Source: Malania oleifera
Lineage: Eukaryota > Streptophyta > Magnoliopsida > Santalales > Ximeniaceae
Assembly (NCBI RefSeq): GCF_029873635.1
Contig: NC_080420.1
Location: 122,396,719-122,460,718, forward strand
Direction of reading: 5' to 3'
DNA: 64,000 nt
In this document: positions 45,021-56,300 of the stretch, one piece after another
Layout of the letters: every line of letters begins with the position of its first letter
Numbering within the stretch: the stretch's first letter is position 1
Position numbers and translations under genes: made by a program
The notes under the pieces: generated by a model
What the model was told of the DNA's origin: nothing
The model's database searches: none
What the model saw: the letters and a program-made list of their open reading frames with translations, nothing else

Positions 45021-46086
45021 GTAAGGGAATAAACTAAAGCAGTTATTTTTCATGCAAATTATTATTATGTATGAGTAGATTATTTTTAGAAAAACATGTA
45101 TTATATACGAATATTATGGAGTAAATGTATACTTGGGAAAATACTGTTGTATATAGGAATTACAATTTTAAATGGAACGTATGATTTAATTCAATTTTGT
45201 GTGGCATGAGTATTATTTTTCATTAAATGTATTACGTTACGACAATTTTATGAATAAACATGTTTTCAAGAATTACGTAATAATGTAGTATATGATGATT
45301 TTGAAATACATGATAATTGATTTATTTTTAGAATGTTATAAAATGTTCGACACGAGGCCGTAATTATGAAATGTTCGGCACGAGGCCGTAATTATGAATT
45401 GTTCGGCACGAGACCGTAATTATGAATTGTTCGGCACGAGGCTGTAATTATGAATTGTTCGGCACAAGGGCGTAATTATGAAATGTTCGGTGCGAGACCG
45501 TATTTATGGAATTATGAAGGCTGCTATAATCTCACGTATTATATGTTATCAGAATCCGGATGTTAGTTTAGTTCAGTTTCATGAGTTCGGTACCGTAACT
45601 ATATAGATCAGATATTTATGTTCAGACTTATACTAACCACCCCACAAGGGGGTGGGAGATGGATAGTTGATGTGACTTTTAGTGTAGAGTTGTAGATGTC
45701 CACCTGACAGTCCGGACTAGGGTGCAGCGGACCCATCGTACTTACAGATATTTTTGACTCGGCAGTGATCGGCTAGCTATTGTTGGGTCCCGCCTTCGGG
45801 CTGCACAACCTGTCATGGGGGATAATACATGACATTAGCTAACTATTCATCTTGGGCATGTTTTTAGTATTACCAGATATAACAGACGATTTATGAATGA
45901 TATGAGTTACTAGAAAAATATGAAAGTATATTATGATTCAGTATGTTATGACGTATGTTCACAGATATATGAAATGTATTGTATATGTATAACTGCATTA
46001 TATATATTCATGTTACCACACAGCTGTATTTAGTTTTTTTTCCTTACTGAGAAGTGTCTCATCCCTGAACATCAAATGATTTTGAG
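45021..46086 (+). other. Putative LTR intron 2, about 1.07 kb
   Basis: The donor CAG/GTAAGGGAATAAACTAA and the segment TTTAGTTTTTTTTCCTTACTGAG (46029 on) can pair over about 17 nt. The 3' border here (TTTGAG) is a weak acceptor; the equivalent in 16537-18675 is a good TTTTCAG ending at 18311, giving 1073 nt (17239-18311). Confidence 0.4.
45341..45508. repeat. Six tandem copies of a 28-bp unit
   Basis: Unit AATTGTTCGGCACGAGGCCG followed by TAATTATG. The CGGC...GCCG core is self-complementary. Confidence 0.9.
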
Positions 46087-46410
46087 GAAACCTAGAGGGA
46101 CCGGCGAGTCAAGGCCCCCATTGAGTAGGTTGAGCTTCCCTACTAGAAGAGTAAGCGTTGAACTAGGATCAAAAGATTTTTGTTGTATGATCCTAGTGTT
46201 ATTTTGACTTTTTGGAGGTTGGATATAAATATAGTATTTTAATGATGTAGTAAACTCTGGTGTATGTTTTATGGTTGGATGGTTGGGGTTTTATATTTAC
46301 TGCTGCTTAGGTTTCCACTGTAATTGATAGGTGTCCCCGTTACCTACTAGTTCGAGTTGATATTGTTATTATTTATATTTCATTTATGTTAAATTAAGTA
46401 GGGCGTTACA

Positions 46411-46940
46411 AATAAATATAAAAAATATTAATTATATTTCAATAATAATGCAAAAAGTACAGGTGGGGTGATTGCCAGTTTTGATATGTTGGGGAGAGAT
46501 ATTAGAACATCCATTTGTAAGAGATGATGGAAATAGGAGTTCATTTTGGTCATAGAAACCTAAAGCAAAATAAAGGTCTTGCTTAGGGCACAACAATGCG
46601 CGTCTAATGCAGTGTACTCTAAAGATGAAATTTTTCTATAAATTGGATACCAAAACAATCACAACTATTCATTCATTTAATAGGTCTCATGCACTTCTAA
46701 TAGTAGAATTCACATAGAATGTATATGTATTACATTTACATATTGCATAATATATCTCACATAGTACAAAATTCCCCTTTCATATCCTTCTTAACCTCTT
46801 ATACAACATATATGCTAGAAGTCTTATGATTTTTCGCTAATAAAAGAATTGTATATGTACTTTTTAAATAAAAAGTATTTAATATAATAAAAAATAATTT
46901 TCTTTTCCACTTTTCTTCTTTTTCTTTTCCCCCAAAACTA
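46411..46940. other. Region between solo LTR and importin-alpha promoter
   Basis: AT-rich, no coding. It should hold the upstream promoter of the importin-alpha gene; no specific cis element was identified. Confidence 0.4.
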
Positions 46941-46950
46941 TTATAAAAAA
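46941..46950 (+). promoter_or_regulatory. TATA-like box of the importin-alpha gene
   Basis: TTATAAAAAA lies about 230 nt before the start codon. It is followed by a CT-rich leader (47037-47073), common in plant 5' UTRs. Confidence 0.45.
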
Positions 46951-47036
46951 GCTTTTGGCCAAAAGTATTCTACCTCCCTGATACTGCTGTGTATAGATAC
47001 AGTATTCGTTCTCACTACGCATCTCTCTTCCTCTAC

Positions 47037-47037
47037 C

Positions 47038-47073
<36 letters not shown>
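47037..47073. repeat. (TC)n tract in the importin-alpha 5' UTR
   Basis: About 17 CT dinucleotides, one interruption, 100 nt before the ATG. Confidence 0.9.
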
Positions 47074-47079
<6 letters not shown>

Positions 47080-47171
47080 ACCGAGCCATTTCTTCGAACT
47101 GTTGGAGAGAGGCAAGCTCTTGCAGAGGGAGAGAGGGAGAGAGAAGTAGCTGTAGAGAGGGGAACGCGAAG

Positions 47172-47390
47172 ATGTCTCTGCGACCCACATCGCGAGCAGA
47201 GGTGCGCAAGAAATCTTATAAAACTGGGGTCGATGCGGAAGATGCCAGGCGGAGGAGAGAGGACAATCTGGTGGAGATCAGGAAAAACAAGCGCGAGGAT
47301 AATCTCCTCAAGAAGCGCAGAGAAGGCTTGCTTCTTCAGTCCCAGCAATTGCCCGATGCCTCCCAAACCCCCGCCACCATCGAAAAAAGG
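47172..47390 (+). CDS. Importin-alpha exon 1 (IBB domain)
   Basis: The start ATG is the first in frame after the CT-rich leader and gives [20 protein letters not shown]. The exon ends ...ATIEKR at AGG/GTACCC, phase 0. If intron 1 were retained, translation would stop six codons later (VPNLAN). Confidence 0.92.
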
Positions 47391-50300
47391 GTACCCAATT
47401 TAGCCAATTAGCCCTCAGATTCTGCTTACTACTGATGTTTGATTAATGTGTGCACTTGGGTTTTCTGTAAACTTATCTGTTGATTGATGAAAATTGTACT
47501 GCATTTTTCTTGCGGGGTTGAATTTTTTTTCACTTGGTGTTCTGGGTGTGATTGTTATACTGAACAGTTTTTTTTTGGTAATTTGCATTTCAAGAATTTT
47601 CCTTTAGAATCTTTTTAGTTTTTGGAAAAATTGTGGGATTGAAAATAAAATAAAATTCTGATCTTATGTTCAATATTTTAGGGAGATGAAAACTTACCTC
47701 AACTAAGCTAAATTTTTGTATGGCGATTAGCTGGATTTATGTGTTGGTCATAGAAAGTTTCTAAAGTACTTGAAACGAAATTTGATTTAGTACTTGGATC
47801 TGAATCCATATTGTTCAATTATGCGCTGACATGCTGCAGGGATGTAGAATTTTTGCATCAGGGTTACTAAATTCTTTTTTGTTGTTGAAGGTTTATTGGC
47901 GTGTAATGTTGTATATCAGAACTTGGACAGGAAAATTAATATTAGCGTAAAGCATAGGAAGTTCTGTCTCAAAGTTCCATTTGTTTATGCTTTTCATTTC
48001 TGTCTACTATTGCTAAAGCTGTTTAAAAAATTGTTGCATAGCACCAGTTTGTGTATTCTCTCTCTCTAAATATGTCTTCTTTATTATAAAAAAAATAAAA
48101 TAAAATAAAATTTGTAGTATAGCATCTGTTCAACGAATCAATTTCACATTTTGTTGTCTATGTTTTGGATGACATATATGGGGAACCTTAAGAGTTTGGG
48201 TAGTATTCGCCAATTAGTGTCAAGGGCAACTTGGAATATAGGGACACTTATGGGTAAAAGTATGGAAATTGTGGATACAATGATTAGAAGAAGAATTAAT
48301 ATAATTTGCCTTCAAGAAACTAAGTGGGTGGGGGAAAAAGCTAGAGAAATCGATAAATCAGGTTTTAAATTTTGGTACACTGGAAAAGAAAAACATAAGA
48401 ATGGAGTAGGCATTATTATAGACAAAAACTTAAAAGATAGCGTTGTGGATGTAATTAGAGTAAGGGATAGAATTATAAAAATCAAAATGGTATTAGGACA
48501 AGAGATAATAAATATCATTAGTGCTTATGCTCCTCAAGTTGGCTTAGCAGAAAATCTTAAGAGACAATTTTGGGAAGATATGGATAGTATTATACAAGGC
48601 ATACCAAGGACTGAGAAAATATTTATAGGAGGAGATCTGAATGGACACGTTGGAAGAGATAATAAAAATTATGAAAGGATACATAGAGGATATGGGTATG
48701 GAGACAAAAATGAGTATGGGGAGATGATATTGGACTTTGCTATGTCATATGATTTTAGTATAATGAATACTTGCTTTAAGAAGAGAGAAGAACACTTAAT
48801 AACCTTTAAAAGTGGACAAAATAGAAGTCAAATAGATTTTTTTTTAACTAGGAGGGTAGATCGTGTATCATGCAAGGATTGTAAAGTTATTCCAGGTGAA
48901 AGTCTAACCACACAACATAGAGTCTTAGTGTTAGATATATGCATTAAAAAATGGAAGAAAAAGGATAAAATAAACCAGTGTAGGAGAACTAGATGGTGGA
49001 ACCTAAAAGGAGAAAATATAATAAAATTTAAAGATAAAATGATCAAAGATGGGGATTGGACCTTAGAGGATGGGATAGATTCAAATACTCTTTGGAATAG
49101 ATTAGCTAACTCTATTAAAAAGATAGCAAAAGAGATTTTAGGCGAATCAAGGGGAAGATTCTCAAATAGCAAAGAAAGTTGGTGGTGGGATAAAGATGTA
49201 CAAAAAATCATGAAGGCAAAAAGAATTTGGTATAAAACGTGGCAAAAATGTAGAAACAACGATAACTTTGAAAAATATAAGGAGCCAAGAAAAGATGCAA
49301 AAAGGGCCGTTAGTGAAGCTAAATATAGATCATTTAATAGTTTGTATGATAGATTAGACACAAAAGAAGGGGAAAGAGATATATTTAAACTTGCTAAAGT
49401 TAGAGAAAGGAAGAACAAGAACTTAGGAAATGTAAAATGTATAAAAAGTGAGGATGATATTGTCTTGGTTAAGGACGAAGATATTAAAGAAAGATGGCGA
49501 AGTTACTTTAGTAAGTTGTTTAATGAAAACCAAATAGAAGGCTTAAATTTAGAATTGTCAAATGAGGAAAAGACTAAAAATATAAGATTTATTCGAAAAA
49601 TTAGAGTTAACGAAGTTAAGTTTGCACTAAAAAAGATGAAAAATAGGAAAGCTATGGGACCAGATAACATCCCAATTGAAGTTTGGAAATGCTTGGGTGA
49701 TAACGGAATTATATGGTTAACTAATTTATTTAATTCAATTGTAAAAACTAAGAAAATGCCAGATGAATGGAGGAAAAGCACTTTAATACCTATATACAAA
49801 AATAAAGGAGATATTCAAAATTGTAATAACTATCGTGGAATTAAACTTATGAGTCATATGATGAAACTATGGGAAAGAGTAGTTGAACAAAGATTAAGGT
49901 TAGAAATGAAGATCTCAGAAAATCAATTTGGTTTTATGCCTGGGAGATCTACCACAGAAGCTATTTATCTTTTAAGAAGATTAATGGAAAAGTTTAAGGA
50001 AAAGAAGAGGGACTTGCATATGATATTTATTGACCTTGAGAAAGCATATGATAGGATACCTAGGGAAGTTTTATGGTGGGTTTTAGAAAAAAAGGGTGTA
50101 TGTTGTAGGTATACCGATGTCATTAAGGATATGTACGATGGAGTAATGACTAGTGTAAAGACTATAGATGGAGAAACTAGAGAATTTCCAATTACCATAG
50201 GTGTACATCAAGGATCTGCTTTGAGTCCTTATCTTTTTGCTTTAGTGATGGACCAATTGACTAAGAGTATTCAAAAGGAGGTTCCATGGTGTATGTTGTT

Positions 50301-53300
50301 TGCAGATGATATTGTATTAATTGAGGAAACTAGGGATGGAGTAGAGGCTGAGTTAGAATTATGGAGAGAAGCTTTGGAATCCAGAGGCTTTAAGATAAGT
50401 AGAAATAAAACAGAATATATGAAATGTAATTTTAGTAATGATAGGAGGAATATTGGAGATAAAGTTAAACTTGATGATGAAGAAATAAATAGTACTTGTA
50501 GATTTCGATACCTTGGATCTATTATGCAAGCTGAAGGAGAAATTGAAGATGATGTAATGCATAGAGTTAAAGCAGGTTGGGTAAAATGGAGAAGTTCTTC
50601 AAGTGTTCTATGTGATCGTAGAATACCCTTAAAATTGAAAGGGAAGTTTTATAGGACATCTATAAGACCAGCTATGCTATATGGATCAGAATGTTGGGCG
50701 ACGAAGAAACATAATATCCAAAAAGTAAAAGTTGCTGAGATGAGGATGCTTAGATGGATAAGTGGTACAACATTAAAAGATAAATTAAGGAATGAACATA
50801 TTCGTGGTAAGTTAGGTGTAGCTCCTATAGAAGATAAGATAAGGGAAGGACGACTCAGATGGTATGGACACTTGCAACGTAGGCCTTATAGTGCACCTGT
50901 GAGGAAGAGTGACTTAGTTACTGTGGGGGGCAGTAGAAGGGGTAGGGGTAGACCTAAAATAACTTGGGAGGAGATAGTGAGTAAGGATTTAATGTCTTTG
51001 AATCTATCAAAAGAAATGGTCCATGATCGCATAAATTGGCGGAAAAGGATTCATATAGCCGACCCCACTTAGTGGGACTAAGGCTTGGTTTTGTTGTTGT
51101 TGTTGTTGCGTACTCCCATATGGTTTGAAGGGTGGGACTTGGGAGGTCATTTGGAAGGGTGGTGGCGTGACTGGATTTTAGCTCACGATAGTTGATTTTT
51201 TCTTAGTGGAGCTGAGGTCAAGCTAATAGCTTAAATTCCTTCAAGTTCCACTCAGTGATTGTGGCCCCCATAGTGTCCCCTAGATAGGGCTTATAGTCCT
51301 TAGGCTTATCTTTTGGACCTTTTTGGTATTTATGCTCCAATGTATAGGGACTTTTATGGTCATGCATGCCTAGGTGTCACAAGTCGACTATTTTCACACA
51401 TTTGTGAAAGGACTGTGCAACGCTAGCTAAAGCACTCTTGCTTAACTAGTCAACCTATCATTTACCACAATTCATCAACGAAACACTTTCATTTGCATTC
51501 AATCAAATAGAAGCGGAAGTAGTAAGCAATTATGAAAGCAGTGACAAGTAAGTAGTAAACATTGAAGCAACGCAATTCATTAACAACACCTCCGTTGACA
51601 TTGTGTGTTTAGCGAGGGAGGCAAGTAGGCTAAACACGTTGACAATGGCTAGTGAGTTTTACAAGATTGATGAACACTCATCCTCCCCTAAAGAGATTTA
51701 TATGCAAATATATTCCTAGTACTAGGAAACATCAAAGTGACCAAGGAGTCATACTGCCTTATTTGGCGTAAAGAGAAACAACTAGTAGAAAATAAACCTA
51801 TACTAGTATTTACATGTTGAAAACTCATCCCCAATGCACGAGACAAGCGGTAACAGGCAAGCATAATGCCCTGAACAAGCTTAGCTCGTGACACTCCCGC
51901 ACTTTTGCGGTTGACGTCCTCGTAGACTTTGGCTTTAGGTACACTTCAACTTTGTCCACGAACAGTTGCATATTTTCTGTAGAAATCTAGCTGATTTCTT
52001 CATCACCAAGGTCTTTCCACTTCACTAAGAACTCCTGCCGCTTCTTCCTTGAGGATATGAACTCTCTGTCTGCAAGGATATCTTCAACTTCACATCTGTC
52101 AGGTTGCACTGTGTTCTAGTATGCTTTGTTTTGACTGACTTTTGCTCGGATTGTTGATTTCGGCGTTGAACGGCTTGAGGCAATTGACATGAAACACATT
52201 ATGCACTTTCATCCAGTTGAAGTGCTGCGGTCTCCCCCCCTTATTTGTCCACATCTTCATTTACTTAGAAGCTTTCTCCAAATAGGCTCGGGCAATCTCT
52301 GCATTCTGTCTCAATTCTCTTATGAAGATGTACACCCTGAGACTCTTTTCTTTGTATGGCTCGTCCACTGTGTGAGGTAACATTGGCTACTGGCTGTAAC
52401 AAGCTCAAAAAAGCTTTTGTTGGTTGTTAAGCTCCTTTGAGCATTGAAACAGAACTGAGTCACATCAAGTAGTTGCACCTAATTCTTTTAGTTGTCATTG
52501 ACGAAATGGCGCAAGGACTCTTCCAGTAGCCCATTGAATATTTCTGTCTTTCCGCCTGTCTGTTGGTGATAACTTAAAGAGATGTCAAGATGTGAATTGA
52601 GGATTCTGAAAAGTTCTGTCCAGAAGTTGTCGGTGAATATTGAGTCTTGGCCACTAACAATGTCTTGGGGAACACCCCAATATTTCACAATTTTCTTAAA
52701 GAACAATTGTGCTGTCTCCTCTACCGAACAATACTTTGGTGCGGCTATGAACGTATCATACTTCGAAAACTAGTCTATAACCACAAGTATAGACCTTGCA
52801 TCTCCCACTCTGGGCAGGTTGGTGATGAAATCCAGCGAGATACTTTCCCACGGTTTGGATGGTACTAGTAGGGGCTCCCGCAGCCTTGCAATCTTCCTTT
52901 TCTCCACCTTGTCTTGTTGGCAAGTGAGACAAGTTCGGGTATAATCAACCACATCATCACGCATGTGTGGCCAATAATACCTCTGCTTCAGTAGTTTTGT
53001 CATTGGAGTCATTCTCTGCGAATACCCCTCTTCCTGTAATAGTTAGTAAGGCCAAGAAAGGAACGCAACTCCTTCATTGTCGTGGGGATCTTCCATTCTT
53101 GAATCATCCTTATCTTCTTCATATTCATTCGAATATGACCTTGCTCAACCACATGATCAAGGAATTTGTTGCTTCGCTGAGCGAAAAAACACTTCTCTTT
53201 CTTCACATACAGACTGTTTTCCCTCGTCCTATCGAACACCTTCCCGTAGATGCTCTTTATGTTTCCTCTGAAACAACATTGGTGCTTCCAACGGTGCTTT

Positions 53301-56300
53301 GGAAGGGCGAATATATCCCGTTTCCAACTCATCAAGTTGTTTCCTCCGCTCTGCTAGCTCTGGAGGCGCCATCCAATATGACCCTTTAGTAGGTGGTTTC
53401 ACTCCTAGCAACAACTCGATCTCACGCTCCATAGCTCGTCGTGGAGGTAAGTTATGAGGCAGCTTATTTGGCATCACCTCCTTATACTCACCTAACACCA
53501 TTTGGATGGTCGTAGGCACTAGCTCTTGGCCTATTTGTACATCTACCACCACTGTGGCTAGATATGTCTGCTCACCCTTTCTCAATCCCCTCTTGAGTTG
53601 CATGGCTGAAAGGAACTTCCCATCGTCTCCTTTCGTTGCAACAACTTGCACCATGCACGGGTGATCTCCCATCAGACATAGGAAACCAGCCGAAGGCATC
53701 AGCATTGTCTTCGTCCCTCTTAGGAACTCCATTCCAAAAATGGCTGAAAAGTCATTTAATGGCACCGTTGTGAAATTCGCATGACCTTCCCACTACCCAA
53801 GCTTCACAGTTGCTTGTTTGGCTACTCCCATAGTAGGTTGGACTACGGAATTTACCACTTTCATGCATCCAGAATCCTTCTCCAAGGATAAGTTGAGTCT
53901 CCGTGCTTTCGGTTGCGAAACAAAGTTATGAGTAGCTCCGGTATCCACCATAGCGCAGGTACTCTTCCCACTGATCCTTAAGTCCACAAACATTAGTCCT
54001 TTTGCTCGTGTAACTTTCAGTCATTTTTCTGCTTTTCCAATGCGTTCACTTGCTGCATTGCACCCATCCTCGGGGTATCATCCTCTTCCCCATCGCTTTT
54101 CACTACCTGTTCCGCTGTGGAAGCCTGTAAAGCATTAAGTGTTTCTTTGTGAGGGCACTCAAAAACTTTTGAGGACCTCGACACAAGTAACACGCAATTT
54201 TACCCTTTCCATTGGGTGTGTTGAACCCTCGAGACGATGAAATTTTCTTTGAAGTTGAGGCCTTATAGTCGACTCCCCTACTCTTGGGTTTGCCTTTCTT
54301 GAAAGACTTTCCATTGTTATCCTCTTCGCCAAACCCTTTGGACGAAGCGGTATTATCACCAGCGTAGTCAGTCAAGCGTTCTGCGACAGCTTGTGCGGTG
54401 GACAAGTCTTGAACTTTTTGCCTATGAAGTTCTGTTCTTGCCCATGACTTCAACCCCTCAAGAAAATAGAATAGCTTATCCTTTTCTGACATGTCCCTGA
54501 TATCCAATATTAAAGAAGAATATTGTTTCAAATATTCCCTGATTGACCCTGTATGCTTGAGGTCTCTCAGCTTTTTCCTAGCATTATACTCAACATTCTC
54601 AGGAAAGAATTGGGCTTTGAGCTCTCTCTTCAAGTCAGCCCAATTTTCCACTGCACAATTTCCATTTTCAATTTCATTGTACTTGGTACGCCACACAGTT
54701 TGGCGTCACCAACCAAGTACATGGTCGTAGTATCCACTTTCACCTGTTCTGAGGCCATCCTCATAGCGCGAAAGTACTGCTCCATATCAAGCAAGAAGTT
54801 CTCCAACTCCTAGGCATCATGGGCTCCTCCATACATCTTGGGTTATGGTACCTTGGTCTTGCTAACTCCCGGAGCGTTGGAGTTTCCCATAGCAAGAACC
54901 ATCAGAATCATCTGTGCATCCAGATCAGCTATTCGAGATTGCAAAGTTTCCACAATGTGGTGAAAGTCCTCCAACATTTTACCTATCAAACTTGCTTGAT
55001 TCTTTTTTGATTCCATCACTTCATCAACAAGTCCCCTCAGTTGAGCCATCTCATTGACCACATTGTTGGTTGTTGTCTTAGTCTGTGTTTCTAGCAAGCT
55101 GATTCTCTCAGCATTGTTTGGTGCCTTTACCAAAGCTTTCCAAATCCCACAATGAAGGTAATTGAATTCACATAGCAATTAACCAAGCTCTGATACCAGA
55201 TGTCACGGGCCGACTATTTTCACACCTTTGCGAAAGGATCGTGCGGCGCTAGTTAAAGCACTCTTGCTTAACGAGACAGCCTATCGTTTACCACAATTCA
55301 TGCATGAAACACTTTCATTAGTATTCAATCAAATAGTAGTGGAAGCAGTAAGCAATTATGAAAGCAGTGACAAGCAAGCAGTAAACATTGAAGCAATGCA
55401 ATTCATTAACAACACCTCCGTTGACATTGTATGTTTAGTGAGGGAGGTAAGTAGGCTAAACACGTTAACAATAGCTAATGAGTTTTACAAGACTGATGAA
55501 CACTCACCCTCGCCTAAAGAGCTTTACATGCAAATATCATCCTGACATTAGGAAACATCAAAGTGACTGAGGAGTCGTACTGCCTTATTTGGCATGAAGA
55601 GAAACAACTAGTAAAAAATAAACCTACAATTGTATTTACATGATGGAAACCCATCCCCAACGCACGAGACAAGCGGTCACAGGTAAGCATAATGCCCTGA
55701 ACAAGCTTAGCTCATGACACTGGGGAGTGTTGTAAGAATTGGTAGCTCACTCCTATATCCTTCTTTGTGTTGGCATGAGGCATCAAAAACTACATCAGCA
55801 AAAAAAAGGTGTTGTAGAACCTTCACTATTTCGAAAAAGAAGTGATAGGTGTATTTTTTGAGATTCCATGAATAACATTTTGCATGTAATGTTTGGCTTG
55901 GATTAGCAAGGCACATGATAGGTTTATCCCTTCATTGGATGGATTAGTTTAGGTTCTCAGCTGAATTTTGTAAATAATATGGTTTTACATCTCTTGTTGG
56001 TGAGGATTATCTCCGCATATGTGAACATTTATTTTCTAGAATTCCATGAACCATGGATTAACCTATTGTGTTCAAACGTTGAGGACAGGCTTTAAGTTCA
56101 ATCTGGCTGCTTTTGAAGCTGGAATACATTGTAGGAACTCAGAGTACAGCTTGGATCCATAAAAATCTGTGGCTGAGGGTTATATGGAAGAGGTTTCTAT
56201 GAGCTGCGGGAGGCAAATTGGTAGTCGCAACCAAGCTGCTCCGCCAATTGCAGCTCCATTTTGGAGGATGTTTTTGACTGTAGAAGGGGAAACGGAGGAT

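Larger units (their letters stand above)
44339..46410 (+). mobile_element. Solo LTR, group A, TSD AATAA; clearest copy of the spliced-leader layout
   Basis: It begins TGTGACAACCCG and ends GGGCGTTACA, with AATAA at 44334-44338 and 46411-46415 (2072 bp). In order: palindromes 44464-44632; TATAAATA 44638-44645; CT-rich leader 44690-44730; donor GAG/GTAAGG (44858); acceptor TTTTCAG (to 44955); exon-like 44956-45020; donor CAG/GTAAGG (45021); tandem 28-bp repeat 45341-45508; UUCG-type hairpin about 45800; TTACTGAGAAGTGTCTC (46044-46060); possible acceptor TTTGAG (to 46086). It is 0.5 kb upstream of the importin-alpha promoter, on the same strand. Confidence 0.93.
51375..55719 (-). mobile_element. 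Ty3/gypsy element with two LTRs, RT core deleted
   Basis: Two 519-bp LTRs (51375-51893 and 55201-55719), TG...CA ends, flanks CTAGG and CTGGG (TSD with one mismatch), a PBS and a polypurine-like site. It is antisense to the importin-alpha gene. The coding region holds gag, protease, the RT ends and integrase, but RT motifs A-C and RNase H are missing, so it cannot copy itself. The two LTRs are very similar but differ at several sites, so the insertion is not new. Confidence 0.9.

Noticed and set aside
48828..49418. Minus-strand frame of 196 codons
   Set aside because: Antisense shadow of the LINE coding sequence.
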